From Hymenobacter sp. DG25B (GTDB taxonomy: Bacteria > Bacteroidota > Bacteroidia > Cytophagales > Hymenobacteraceae), in the NCBI RefSeq assembly GCF_000801315.1, contig NZ_CP010054.1, positions 3,810,647-3,874,646 of the forward strand: a DNA stretch of 64,000 bases. Reading direction: 5' to 3'. The notes below the pieces were generated by a model that did not search any database, was not told the DNA's origin, and was given only the letters and a program-made list of their open reading frames with translations. The position numbers were made by a program, and so were the translations under genes. Positions 42,747-52,072 of the stretch are shown here, one piece after another; the first letter of the stretch is position 1; every line of letters starts with the position of its first letter.

Positions 42747-43241
42747 ATGAAAACCCTGTACCTGATGCGCCACGCTAAATCCAGCTGGAGCTTTGATGAT
42801 TTGTCTGACCACGACCGCCCCCTCAATGAGCGGGGCCGCGACGACGCCCCCCGCATGGGTAAAGCCCTGGCCGACCGTAGCATTCAGCTGGATTTGCTGG
42901 TCAGCAGCTCGGCGGTACGGGCTCTGAGCACCGCGGCCCTGGTGGCCAAAGAGCTGGGCTACCCCAATGAGCGGATTGAAGTGCAGGAGCGCATTTACCG
43001 CGCCGAGCCCAACGACCTGCTGGACATTGTGCGCAAACTGCCCGACACAGCCGGTTCTGCGCTGCTGGTGGGCCACAACAACACCATCACGGACTTTGCC
43101 AATCTGCTTTCTCCCAACCAGATTGATGAGATGCCCACGGCTGCCGTGGTGTGTCTGCAGCTCAACATTGACAGTTGGCAGGACACCGACCGCGCCACCA
43201 CCGAGTTTTACTTCTACGATTACCCCGGCAATCATCAATAA
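42747..43241 (+). CDS. SixA-like histidine phosphatase
   Basis: A 164-residue phosphohistidine phosphatase of the SixA branch. The catalytic motif 'LMRHAKSSW' has H9; 'DRPLNERGRDDAPRMGKAL' and 'LLVGHNNTITDFANLL' supply the second histidine and phosphate contacts. E. coli SixA acts on phosphotransfer proteins; the target here is unknown. It lies 20 bases before ppk1 in the same direction, so it is probably co-transcribed with it, which hints at a link to phosphate or polyphosphate control. ATG 42747 opens the first strand directly. Confidence 0.93.
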   Translation: MKTLYLMRHAKSSWSFDDLSDHDRPLNERGRDDAPRMGKALADRSIQLDLLVSSSAVRALSTAALVAKELGYPNERIEVQERIYRAEPNDLLDIVRKLPDTAGSALLVGHNNTITDFANLLSPNQIDEMPTAAVVCLQLNIDSWQDTDRATTEFYFYDYPGNHQ

Positions 43242-43261
43242 GTGACTTGCCTTCCCCGCTG

Positions 43262-45346
43262 ATGCACGAACCTTCTGCTTCCCTCAATACCCCGCCGTTC
43301 CGCAACCGTGAGCTTAGCTGGCTGGCCTTCAACTACCGGGTGCTGCAGGAAGCCCAGCACCCGGAGGTGCCCCTGCTGGAGCGGCTCAAGTTTATGGCCA
43401 TCTTCTCCAGCAATCTGGATGAGTACTTTAAGGTGCGCGTGGCCACGCTGCGCCGCCTGGTAAAGCTGAAAAAGAAAACCCGCGCCAAGCTGGGCGAAGA
43501 CCCCGCCCCCCAGCTGGAGCAGGTGCTGGCTGAAGTAGGCCGCCAGCAGCACGAGTTTGGCGAAACCTTCCGCAACAGCATTCTGCCCGAGCTGCGCCAG
43601 GAGCATATTCACCTCATTAGTGAGCATGATCTGACGGAGGAGCAGCGCGTGTTTGTGTACGAGTATTTCCGCGAGCGGGTGCAGGATTTGCTTTCCCCCG
43701 TTATTCTGGATGAAACGCTGCATCACCTGTTCCTGAAGGACCAGACGGTGTACATGACGTTTCTGCTCACGGAGCCCGTGCAGGCCAAAAAATCCGGCGA
43801 CGAAGAGCGGGTACTGGTCATGGAGCTGCCCACCCGCCGCCATGGGGGCCGCTTTGTGCAGCTGCCCACCGAGGGCAAGGAGCGCTATGTCATGTTCCTG
43901 GATGATGTCATCCGGTGCTGCGCGCAGGAGCTGTTCCCTAAGTACAAGCGGGTGCAGGTGCATGCTATTAAGATTTCGCGGGATGCGGAGCTGGACCTGC
44001 AGGAAGAAGTATCGGGCAACCTGCTGGCCAAAATCAAAAGCAGCCTGCAGAAGCGCGAAACCGGCTACCCCGCCCGCCTGCTCTACGACCCCGCCATGCC
44101 CAAAGAAGTGTTGCGGGCCGTGATGCAGAAGACGCATATCACCAAAAATGAGCTGGTAGAGGGCAGTCGCTACCACAACTTCCGGGACTTCTTCGGCTTT
44201 CCGGATATGGGCCTGAAGCACTTGCAGTACCCGGCGCAGCCGGCGCTCAGGCATCCGTCTTTGCCCGCGCGCGGCAGCCTGCTGAATGCCATTGCTGCCA
44301 AGGACCACCTGCTGCACTTCCCCTACCAAACCTACGACTACGTGCTGCGCCTGCTGCGCGAGGCGGCTACCGATGCGGCCGTATCGGCCATCAGCATTAC
44401 GCTGTACCGGGTGGCGGAGAAAAGCGAAGTAGCCAAAGCCCTGCTGAAAGCCGTGAAGCACGGCAAGCAGGTAACGGTGGTAGTAGAGCTGAAAGCGCGC
44501 TTTGATGAGGAGTCCAACATCCGCTGGGCCGAGAAGCTGCAGCGTGCCGGGGCCAACGTTATTTATGGCGTGCCCGATCTGAAAGTGCACAGCAAGCTCT
44601 GCCTCATTACCCGCGTAGAAGCCGGAGAGTCCCGCCAGTATGCCTACCTGAGCACCGGCAACTTCAACGAGGTAACCAGCAACATCTACTCCGACCACGC
44701 CCTGCTGACGGCTGATGAGCGCCTCACCCGCGAGGTAAGCGCCATCTTCCAGTACTTCCTCGACCGGGTAACGCCCCCACCCTTCGAGCATCTGCTGGTG
44801 GCACCCTTTGAGCTGCGCGAAAAACTGAATGCCCTCATCGACACGGAAATAAACCACGCCCGGGCCGGCGAGGAAGCCTACATCATTCTCAAGCTGAACG
44901 CCCTGCAGGACGACCGGATGATTCTGAAGCTGTATGAGGCCAGCCAGGCCGGCGTGCAGATTGAGCTGCTCATCCGGGGGATTTCCTGCGCCGTGCCGCA
45001 GGTGCCGGGCCAGAGCGATAACATCCGCCAGCGCAGTCTGGTAGACCGCTACCTGGAGCATGCCCGCGTGTACGTGTTTGGCAATGGTGGCCAGGAAAAG
45101 GTGTACGTGGCCTCCGCCGACTGGATGGCCCGCAACCTGGACCGCCGTGTGGAAGTGGCCTTCCCCCTCTACGACCCCGCCGTGCGCCGCGAAGTGCGCG
45201 ACCTGCTGGACCTGCAGCGCCAGGACAACGTGAAGTCCCGGGATTTCGACAACTGTTTTATTGCCCCCGATGCCGCCGGCACGCCCCGCCTGCAGGCCCA
45301 AACCGCTACCTACGCGTATCTGAAAAAGCCTGGTAGCCGTCGCTAA
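43262..45346 (+). CDS. ppk1: Polyphosphate kinase 1
   Basis: A 694-residue PPK1, which makes inorganic polyphosphate from ATP. The four domains are intact: N domain ('NRELSWLAFNYRVLQEA'), head, and the two phospholipase D-like C domains. H443 in 'DLKVHSKLCLITR' is the autophosphorylated histidine; H600 in 'YLEHARVYVFGNGG' is the second one. ATG 43262 is chosen because the family starts a few residues before 'FRNRELSWL'. It is second in a probable operon with the SixA-like phosphatase and ends at a strong terminator. Confidence 0.97.
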   Translation: MHEPSASLNTPPFRNRELSWLAFNYRVLQEAQHPEVPLLERLKFMAIFSSNLDEYFKVRVATLRRLVKLKKKTRAKLGEDPAPQLEQVLAEVGRQQHEFGETFRNSILPELRQEHIHLISEHDLTEEQRVFVYEYFRERVQDLLSPVILDETLHHLFLKDQTVYMTFLLTEPVQAKKSGDEERVLVMELPTRRHGGRFVQLPTEGKERYVMFLDDVIRCCAQELFPKYKRVQVHAIKISRDAELDLQEEVSGNLLAKIKSSLQKRETGYPARLLYDPAMPKEVLRAVMQKTHITKNELVEGSRYHNFRDFFGFPDMGLKHLQYPAQPALRHPSLPARGSLLNAIAAKDHLLHFPYQTYDYVLRLLREAATDAAVSAISITLYRVAEKSEVAKALLKAVKHGKQVTVVVELKARFDEESNIRWAEKLQRAGANVIYGVPDLKVHSKLCLITRVEAGESRQYAYLSTGNFNEVTSNIYSDHALLTADERLTREVSAIFQYFLDRVTPPPFEHLLVAPFELREKLNALIDTEINHARAGEEAYIILKLNALQDDRMILKLYEASQAGVQIELLIRGISCAVPQVPGQSDNIRQRSLVDRYLEHARVYVFGNGGQEKVYVASADWMARNLDRRVEVAFPLYDPAVRREVRDLLDLQRQDNVKSRDFDNCFIAPDAAGTPRLQAQTATYAYLKKPGSRR

Positions 45347-45359
45347 CCAGTATCAAGCT

Positions 45360-45413
45360 AAAAAGACCCCGGCCCCACCTGGCATACAATACCAGAGGAG
45401 CCGGGGTCTTTTT
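45360..45413. terminator. Bidirectional terminator
   Basis: AAAAAGACCCCGGC (45360-45373) pairs with GCCGGGGTCTTTTT (45400-45413); the loop has a small CTGG/CCAG stem. It separates the convergent ppk1 and outer-membrane protein genes. Confidence 0.9.
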
Positions 45414-45448
45414 AGTGTGCCCGCTCAAGCGGTTGAGCACATAGCAGC

Positions 45449-46564
45449 TTACTTGCTAATGGTTTTCTTCAGGAACTTGCGCGGCGGTACCAGAAACAGC
45501 TCCACGCTGGCATACGGGGCCCCGCCCAGCGTATTCACAATGGTTTTATCGCTGGAGCCGGTACCAAACAGTCCGCGGGTGTTGCTGTTCTGATCTACGT
45601 TGTTAAAGGAGTAGTTGTAGCGGTAGCCGCCTTCCAGCCCAAACCACAGGAAATCGTAGATTTCCCGTTCCAGCCGCACCCGGGGCTTTACCTCCGTTTC
45701 GCGTAGAATAAGGGTGCGCAGACCGTTCTGCAGCGGCTCGCGCAGCTTAATGTTGTAGTTGAGGCCATCTACGGTATAACCGGCAAACAGCAGCGTTTTG
45801 GGCGAGACATTGTAACGGAACGTAACCCGGGCCGGGAACAGCGACTCTACGCCCCACTGGGGGCTGAAGGTGCGGTTATACAGCAGCACCGGGTACAGGC
45901 TTTGCCGCCCAAATGTGTAGCCCAACTGCACGCCTAAACCCCAGGCAAACGTGGGGCTCTTCTTCCAGCCGTAAATAAACTCGGCGGAGGTTTTGAGGTA
46001 GTCTTTCAGCGTCAGCTCGCTGGAGGTATAGTCGCCGTTCAGCTCTCCTTTCACGCGGGCAATGTACCAGTGCACGGCATCTACGGGCCGGATAACTGCC
46101 AGCTGCGTACCAATGGTTTTCAGGCCCTTTTCTTCCAGATTGCGGTACAGCACGGAAGCATTGGGGTCTTTGAAGTTAAACTCCTCCCGGTCGTAGTTTA
46201 CGCCCAGAATTACCTTTAGGTGCGGGTGGTTCCAGAGGGGCGCGTAGGCTTTCACAAAGGCCCGGGCATTCTTGGTAACGGTCGTGCTGGCCTCGCCCTG
46301 CGGCTCCCGGTCGCGCAGCTCCGATTTGATGTTGAACTGGCTTAGCCGCTCGTAATGCAGCACCAAACCCTTACTGGGCCCCATGCCCACCACCGAAGGC
46401 ACGGCAAATTCCTTGTTCTGACCTACCTGGTCGGCCACGGCCGTATCACCCTTCATGGGTGCGGGTGGTGGGTATACCTGCGCCATTGCCAGGGGAGCCA
46501 GAGCTAGCAGGCCGGCCGTTAGGAGAGCCGCAGACAAACAACGTGGGGGCATAAAGTAGGACAT
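45449..46564 (-). CDS. DUF6268-type outer-membrane beta-barrel protein
   Basis: A 371-residue exported protein with a signal peptide ending 'LALAPLAMAQ'. The mature part is a series of amphipathic strands with aromatic girdles ('LVLHYERLSQFNIKSELRD', 'VHWYIARVKGELNGDY', 'GLEGGYRYNYSFNN') and ends 'KFLKKTISK'. The pattern fits DUF6268 family outer-membrane barrels of Bacteroidota; no substrate is known. The start may be ATG 46564 or 46552. It lies 61 bases after the phosphoesterase-barrel gene on the same strand and may be co-transcribed. Confidence 0.78.
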   Translation of the reverse strand: MSYFMPPRCLSAALLTAGLLALAPLAMAQVYPPPAPMKGDTAVADQVGQNKEFAVPSVVGMGPSKGLVLHYERLSQFNIKSELRDREPQGEASTTVTKNARAFVKAYAPLWNHPHLKVILGVNYDREEFNFKDPNASVLYRNLEEKGLKTIGTQLAVIRPVDAVHWYIARVKGELNGDYTSSELTLKDYLKTSAEFIYGWKKSPTFAWGLGVQLGYTFGRQSLYPVLLYNRTFSPQWGVESLFPARVTFRYNVSPKTLLFAGYTVDGLNYNIKLREPLQNGLRTLILRETEVKPRVRLEREIYDFLWFGLEGGYRYNYSFNNVDQNSNTRGLFGTGSSDKTIVNTLGGAPYASVELFLVPPRKFLKKTISK

Positions 46565-46625
46565 CATAAACAAGGAAGAAAAGTACATAAGCCACTTACG
46601 GATCCAGGTTGGCAAAGGCCGCGGA

Positions 46626-49600
46626 CTAGAACAGAAAATCAAAACCCACAAACACCAGGCGCTCTTCTCCCACCGAGTAAGTGGCGTTTATCACGGCCTG
46701 CTTCAGCACATCTACCCAAACGCCGCCGCCCACGGCCGTGTGGAAGGCCTGCAGGCCGGTGCGCGTGTCCTGGGTGGTAAATACGCGGGCCGCATCGGCC
46801 AGGCCCAGTACGCCAAACTTGCCGGGCACCAGATAGGCATTAAAGGTGAAGAGCTGCACCCGCACCTCGCCGTTAGCATACATAGAGGTGCGGCCGGCGT
46901 AGCGCGTGCGGCGGTAGCCGCGCAGGTTGGTGGTGCCGCCCAGGGTGTTAGCCTGATAAAAGCGGTAGTCGCCGATGTTATGATTGATGCCCAGGCGGCC
47001 GGCCCAGGTAAGCTGGAACGGGAAGTTGGGGCTGAGGTAGAACCGGGCCTCGGAGGCCAGGCGGGTGTATTGCAGCTTTTCTCCGTTCAGCTGGCGGTTA
47101 AACTCGGCTGAGTTGTACCAGCGCAAACCAATACGCGGGTTTTTGGGCGAGCTGGCGGCGTCCAGGTTAAAGTACACGCGGGCACCCAGGTAGCGGTTCA
47201 GCTGAAAGTCGGAAGCCCGGATGCCGGTGGCGGCCCCACTGGTGCCGTTGCCCTGCTCATCGAGGCCGCTCACAATCTGCTGGCCCAGGTCCTGCTTGGA
47301 GATGCGCCACTGGTCGTACTGCGGCCCGAAGCCCGCTTTCAGGAAGCTGAAAATATCCCTTTCCAGCACCGGCGAGAAGTAAAAGCGCGAGAACCGGATG
47401 CGGTAGTTATCGTTGATGTCGCGGTTGGTCACGCGGTTATCATCGCCCCGCTCCGCCAGCACGTTGCGGGTGTTATTGCCGGAGCCGAAGTAGTTATACA
47501 GCAGCTGAGGACCATAAAACTGGGAGTTGATGACCAGGTCATACTTGCCCACCACATCGGTAAAGGCGCCGTTGTAGCGCACATTATAGGCCTGGCGGCT
47601 GGGCGCGTAGTTGGCCACCAGCGTTTGCTCGGTGGCAAACGGCGAGCGGCGGAAACCATAGGTGCGCAGCGTGGCGCCCCCGCCCACAAACAGGCCGTCA
47701 TCAATATTATACCCAAAGTATACAGCCGGGCCGAAGTACGGCAGCCGGTAGTCTTTGCGGTCGGTGCGGTTAGGGTGGTCGTAGCGACTGACCTCGGTGC
47801 CGGGCTCCAGGTGCAGGCGCGTTTCTTTGCCGGCCGTGATGATGTTGCTGGTGTCGGCATCGTAGACCAGCGTGCGGTGGCGCCAGCCGCCCACCTTGGA
47901 GTTATCCGTAATGGTATCAGCCTCAATGCCGCCAATAATGCGCACCAGCGGGCCTTTCTTCGATTCTCCGGTTACGTGGTATACATCGTGCCCGGCAAAG
48001 CCATACAGGCGGATATCCTTGGTAACCTCGGCATCAAATGTTTTATCGAACAGGGTTTTGGTGCGCTGGCCTTCCTTGTTGATTTTGGTGACGGTTACGC
48101 GGGTCTTGTTGTCGGGGAGGCGCACCACGTCAAACTGCTCGCGCTTGCGGCTGCCTTTCACTTCTACCACCTCATTCAGCACACCGTAATAGTCGGCGGC
48201 CAGCTGGGGCAGCAGGTCGCGGCGGCTTTTCAGCTTGGCCGCAATTTCCGGGCCGTGCAGGGCATAAATCTGGGGCGCCCAGTTGGCCCGCAGCGCACTG
48301 TCGATAACGGCATCCGTCAGGTTGCGCTTCATGTCCTCGGCTATTTCCACCCACTTGTCCTTGGTAACCGAGGCCAGGAAGGTGCGGTCGTTGGCCAGGG
48401 CCGTCAGGTTCAGGCCTTTATAGTCGGCGTAGTCTTTCCCGAAGTTCTGGAAGTTGCGGATGGCCCACTTACGGCTGGCTATCCAGGGCAGAAACCCGTC
48501 GCCCTTAAAGAAGGCTATGTCCCGGTCTTCGGGCACGGCAGTAAATTTCCGGTTCCCATCTTCGTCTTTGCGCTCGGCCCAGCGCCACTGGTCCTCGTGC
48601 CGGTCCCAATCGCCAATCCACATATCGAAAAGGCGGGAGCGGGCAAAGGCCTTCTCATTCACGCGGTTGTCGTTGTCGTCTTCCAGGCGCTCCAGCACCT
48701 TATCGGTGCCCACCAGGTTGGTAGCATTACCCAGAGACTCCACATTGCTCTGGTCGTCCTTGGGGTCTTCCTCAATCATGGAAGGGGTATCGGCAAACCG
48801 GTCTACGTACTGGCCCAGCAAAGGGTCGCGGGGGATGTATATCGGTTCCGGGTTGGTATGCAGAATACCGGCCGCCTCGGCCAGGGGCGGAATTACAAAG
48901 GCCGCATAGGGGTGCTGGGCCGAAATCTGGTCCTGCAAAATGTCCTTGGCCGCGGTTTCGCGCAGGGCTTCGGGCAGCACGGCGGCGGGGTCTTTGTTGA
49001 GCCCGCGCAGGGTGTAGTTGCGGCCTTCCTCGTTGCGCACCTTCAGGGAGGAGGTTTGCTTGCCGCCGCCCACTTTGTAGGGCATCAGGCCGCCGCGCTC
49101 GGTGGCCATATCCAGCACCGGAAACGCCACCGGGGTAGACCACTCGGCGCGGTAATGGTCGCCGAACAGGGCGCGGTGCAGGCCGCCGCGCCTGGCATAG
49201 CGCGGGTTAATGGCCAGGGTAATAGTGCTGTCGCCAAAGGCCGGGCGCTTTAGCTGCTCGCGCTCCTGCAGCTGGGCCAGCTCGGCAGTTTGTTGGGCAT
49301 ACATGGGCGTGCGGAACACCAGGCGGCCTTTTTCGCCGCGGTCTTCGGGGATATAATACTCCACCCACACTTCGCCATTGTCATAGTAATTCACGCGGGC
49401 AAAGCCTTTCTCCTTGTCCGAAAACAACGCATTGCCGCCCGCGCCGGGCTTCACGTGCTGGGTTTTGCAGCCCGAGCCGCTTACAATGTGGTGCAGGTTA
49501 CCCTCTTTAAAGTATTGCAGGTTGTGCTCATGGCCGGCGGCATATACCACGTTGGGGTACTTCTTGAAAATCTCCAGCAGGCCTGCTTTGTACTTCTGGT

Positions 49601-50522
49601 ACAGTGGGTGCGGAATATCCTGGCTTACCCCGCCATACTTGCGGGCAAAGGGGTAGATGGAGCCAATGACGGGCAGCGGCAGAAACGCGTATTTATAAAC
49701 GATGGAGAGCGGGAAGAAGTGGTCGGCCAGGGTGAAATAGCCGCCGTGAATGCCGTCCGAAAACAGTGGGTGGTGGGCTACCACCATAATGTTCTTGCCG
49801 GCATTGTGCTGAATGATGTCCTCCAGCTGCGTGAAAAAGTCAGTTTCATCGGCTACACCGCAGCCGCTGTTGCCGCCGTAGGGCCGCTCCTCGGTTTGCA
49901 GAAACCACTGGGAGTTAATGGCAATCATCACAATGTCATCCTGCAGGCGCACCTCAAACGGGCCGGGGCAGGCATCGCGCGGAATAAAGAAGTCGCCGGT
50001 GTAGGCAAACGCGGCCGAGTCACGGGTCATGAAGTCTTCCACAAACTGCTGCTCGCGGTTTACCTGCTCCACGCTGCCGTTCAGGCCCTGTTTCCAGTCG
50101 TGGTTGCCGGGAATCATGTATTTCTCGCCGGCGTAGTTGCGCATGGTATTCAGCTGCGCCGTAATGCGCTTCTCCGCCGTTTTGCGGTCATAGGCGCGGG
50201 TATCGGGCATGCCGTACTCGTAAATATTATCGCCCAGGAAAATGGTGGTGCTTTTGGAGCCCGCGGCCAGCATCTGCCGGCGCAAAAAGTTGAGGGAAGG
50301 CTCGCCTACGGAGTCCAGGGCGGGCGCGCCTACGTCGCCGATGAGGAAGATGGTGTACCGCACGTGGGCGCTGTCGGGCGGGGTCTGCTTTTGCCAGTCC
50401 TTGCCTATGCCCCGGTAGTTGGGGCGGGTGGGGTGAGGCACCTGGGTTTTTTGAGCCGATACGGGCAACGCGCTGCCCAGCAGCACAAGCAGCAGGCAAC
50501 TAAACGCGGAAAAAATTCTCAT
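46626..50522 (-). CDS. Exported metallophosphoesterase with kinase-like middle region and BamA-type barrel
   Basis: A 1298-residue protein with signal peptide 'MRIFSAFSCLLLVLLGSAL'. Three parts follow. Residues about 45-400 are a calcineurin-like phosphoesterase: 'LIGDVGAP', 'FLGDNIYEYG', 'MIPGNHDWKQG', 'VVAHHPLFSDG' and 'AAGHEHNLQYF'. The middle (about 560-850) has 'MWIGDWDRHEDQWRW' (G637-H642) and 'VPEDRDIAFFKGD' (D668), much like the catalytic and metal loops of HipA/PI-kinase-type folds. The last 400 residues are a BamA/FhaC-like surface-antigen barrel ('LGGTTNLRGYRRTRYAGRTS' is the conserved RGY motif). It is probably an outer-membrane protein with a periplasmic or surface enzyme. The substrate is unknown. 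ATG 50522 starts the signal. Confidence 0.88.
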   Translation of the reverse strand: MRIFSAFSCLLLVLLGSALPVSAQKTQVPHPTRPNYRGIGKDWQKQTPPDSAHVRYTIFLIGDVGAPALDSVGEPSLNFLRRQMLAAGSKSTTIFLGDNIYEYGMPDTRAYDRKTAEKRITAQLNTMRNYAGEKYMIPGNHDWKQGLNGSVEQVNREQQFVEDFMTRDSAAFAYTGDFFIPRDACPGPFEVRLQDDIVMIAINSQWFLQTEERPYGGNSGCGVADETDFFTQLEDIIQHNAGKNIMVVAHHPLFSDGIHGGYFTLADHFFPLSIVYKYAFLPLPVIGSIYPFARKYGGVSQDIPHPLYQKYKAGLLEIFKKYPNVVYAAGHEHNLQYFKEGNLHHIVSGSGCKTQHVKPGAGGNALFSDKEKGFARVNYYDNGEVWVEYYIPEDRGEKGRLVFRTPMYAQQTAELAQLQEREQLKRPAFGDSTITLAINPRYARRGGLHRALFGDHYRAEWSTPVAFPVLDMATERGGLMPYKVGGGKQTSSLKVRNEEGRNYTLRGLNKDPAAVLPEALRETAAKDILQDQISAQHPYAAFVIPPLAEAAGILHTNPEPIYIPRDPLLGQYVDRFADTPSMIEEDPKDDQSNVESLGNATNLVGTDKVLERLEDDNDNRVNEKAFARSRLFDMWIGDWDRHEDQWRWAERKDEDGNRKFTAVPEDRDIAFFKGDGFLPWIASRKWAIRNFQNFGKDYADYKGLNLTALANDRTFLASVTKDKWVEIAEDMKRNLTDAVIDSALRANWAPQIYALHGPEIAAKLKSRRDLLPQLAADYYGVLNEVVEVKGSRKREQFDVVRLPDNKTRVTVTKINKEGQRTKTLFDKTFDAEVTKDIRLYGFAGHDVYHVTGESKKGPLVRIIGGIEADTITDNSKVGGWRHRTLVYDADTSNIITAGKETRLHLEPGTEVSRYDHPNRTDRKDYRLPYFGPAVYFGYNIDDGLFVGGGATLRTYGFRRSPFATEQTLVANYAPSRQAYNVRYNGAFTDVVGKYDLVINSQFYGPQLLYNYFGSGNNTRNVLAERGDDNRVTNRDINDNYRIRFSRFYFSPVLERDIFSFLKAGFGPQYDQWRISKQDLGQQIVSGLDEQGNGTSGAATGIRASDFQLNRYLGARVYFNLDAASSPKNPRIGLRWYNSAEFNRQLNGEKLQYTRLASEARFYLSPNFPFQLTWAGRLGINHNIGDYRFYQANTLGGTTNLRGYRRTRYAGRTSMYANGEVRVQLFTFNAYLVPGKFGVLGLADAARVFTTQDTRTGLQAFHTAVGGGVWVDVLKQAVINATYSVGEERLVFVGFDFLF

Positions 50523-50791
50523 ACGATGGCGGAAGCGGCCCCCATCAGGAGGCCGGTACTGGTGAGGAGGCCACTGCTTCTTATCTTGTAGCAGAAGCAG
50601 CGTACTTTTCCCGATACGTTCCGGGTGGGCCCGGCGTTGGAAAAGATGTATGCGCAGCCCTACGCAAAGCAGCGCCATACGGTTGAGGCAGCCCAAGGAT
50701 AACCTCTCCGCCCTTTTCGCGTTTTACTTCAATTAGCGGCGCCCTTTCCCTTTTAATTTATGCGACCCGCTGCCGTTCCCGCCATCGTTCC

Positions 50792-52018
50792 ATGGAAGCT
50801 TCTGAAACCATAAGTGTAGCTAAAACTGAAATCGTCAAAAAGGCCAAGAAGCACATCGAAGTCTTTTTTGAGGAGAAGCTACCTAAACAGCTCGTGTATC
50901 ACTCCTTCAAGCACACGGCTACCACCGTGAAGGAGGCCGCGGCGCTGGGGCAGGCGGCGGGGCTTTCCGCCCCTGATCTGGAAATGCTGCTGCTGGCGGC
51001 CTGGTTTCACGATGCCGGCTATACCGAAACCTACGACGGGCACGAGTACCGCAGCATGGCCCTGGCCGAGCAGTGGCTGACGGAGCAAAACTACCCGCCA
51101 GAGCGCATTGCCGTGGTGAAGGATCTGATTAAAGCCACGCACCGCGACGAAACCTGCGAAACCGAGATGCAGCAGTTGCTGATGGATGCCGATATGAGCA
51201 GCCTGGGGCGGGAAGATTTTCTGGCCAACGCCGAGATGCTGCGCGCCGAGTGGGAAGCCGCCTTAGGCAAAACCTACAGCACGCCCGAGTGGGCGGAGTA
51301 TCAGCTGGATTTCCTGCTGACCTTCAAATACCTCAGTGAGGCCGGAAAAGAGCGCTACAAGCAGCAGCTGAAGGATAACATCAAAGCGCAGCGCAAGCAG
51401 CTTAAAAAGTCCGAAAAAAAGGCCAAGAAGAAGGATAAGGAGGCCACCGATACCTTTGCGGAGGGCAAACGGGGCGTAGAAACCATGTTCCGCACCACCT
51501 ACAGCAACCACATGAAGCTGTCTGATATGGCCGATAAAAAGGCGAACATGATGATTAGCCTGAATGCGGTTATTATGTCCGTTATCATCACCTACCTCGG
51601 CGCCAAGTCTTCGGCAGTAGGGCCGGCCTTCACCAAAAACCCCATTCTGGCCGTGCCTATGGGCATTTTGCTGGCTACAGCACTGGGCTCGGTGGTGTCG
51701 GCCATTCTCTCGGCCCAGCCCGATGTAACCAGCTTCAAATGGCTGAGCCGCAGCCCGCAGGTGGCTACTAACCGGCGCGTAAACCTGCTGTTCTTCGGCA
51801 ACTTCACCAAGCTAAATCTGGATGATTTCCAAGGAGGCATGAACGAGCTGATGCGCCAGAAAGAAAAGCTTTATACCAATATGGTAACGGATATTTACTA
51901 CCTGGGCGAGGTGCTGTCCCGCAAATACCGGCTGCTGCGCATCAGCTACACCATTTTTATGGTAGGCCTGATTCTGACGGCCATTTCCTTCAGCATTGTG
52001 CTGCTGTATAAAATGTAG
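50792..52018 (+). CDS. HD-domain phosphohydrolase fused to a PycTM (Pycsar effector-type, DUF5706) membrane domain
   Basis: A 408-residue protein of two parts. Residues about 30-190 are an HD hydrolase: H41, H73-D74 ('LAAWFHDAGYTET'), 'IKATHRDETCE' and 'LLMDADMSSLG'. After a highly charged Lys-rich coiled linker (about 195-225) comes the PycTM-type region: 'TTYSNHMKLSDMADKKANMM' followed by transmembrane segments near 262-280, 292-312 and 384-408. PycTM proteins are membrane effectors of Pycsar anti-phage systems, gated by cCMP or cUMP; HD-PycTM fusions are widespread in Bacteroidota and often stand alone. The HD part could degrade a nucleotide signal. A DUF2652 cyclase-like gene converges 54 bases away. 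Confidence 0.88.
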   Translation: MEASETISVAKTEIVKKAKKHIEVFFEEKLPKQLVYHSFKHTATTVKEAAALGQAAGLSAPDLEMLLLAAWFHDAGYTETYDGHEYRSMALAEQWLTEQNYPPERIAVVKDLIKATHRDETCETEMQQLLMDADMSSLGREDFLANAEMLRAEWEAALGKTYSTPEWAEYQLDFLLTFKYLSEAGKERYKQQLKDNIKAQRKQLKKSEKKAKKKDKEATDTFAEGKRGVETMFRTTYSNHMKLSDMADKKANMMISLNAVIMSVIITYLGAKSSAVGPAFTKNPILAVPMGILLATALGSVVSAILSAQPDVTSFKWLSRSPQVATNRRVNLLFFGNFTKLNLDDFQGGMNELMRQKEKLYTNMVTDIYYLGEVLSRKYRLLRISYTIFMVGLILTAISFSIVLLYKM

Positions 52019-52040
52019 CTCTGCTTGGCACAATTTTATA

Positions 52041-52071
52041 ATGCCCGGTTGCCCGAGAGGTGGCCGGGCAT
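52041..52071. terminator. Shared hairpin terminator
   Basis: ATGCCCGG (52041-52048) pairs with CCGGGCAT (52064-52071), followed by a T-rich stretch. It lies in the 54-base gap between the convergent HD-PycTM and DUF2652 genes. Confidence 0.75.
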
Positions 52072-52072
52072 T

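Noticed and set aside
43235..45301. Long minus-strand open frame opposite ppk1
   Set aside because: Same reason: it mirrors a fully conserved enzyme and its translation is compositionally biased.
47625..49253. Plus-strand open frame opposite the phosphoesterase-barrel gene
   Set aside because: Gly/Val/Ala/Gln-rich shadow without motifs; the minus-strand gene carries clear domains.
46626..50522. Two separate genes (phosphoesterase and barrel) fused by error
   Set aside because: The frame is continuous through the middle domain and multidomain proteins of this plan are known in Bacteroidota.
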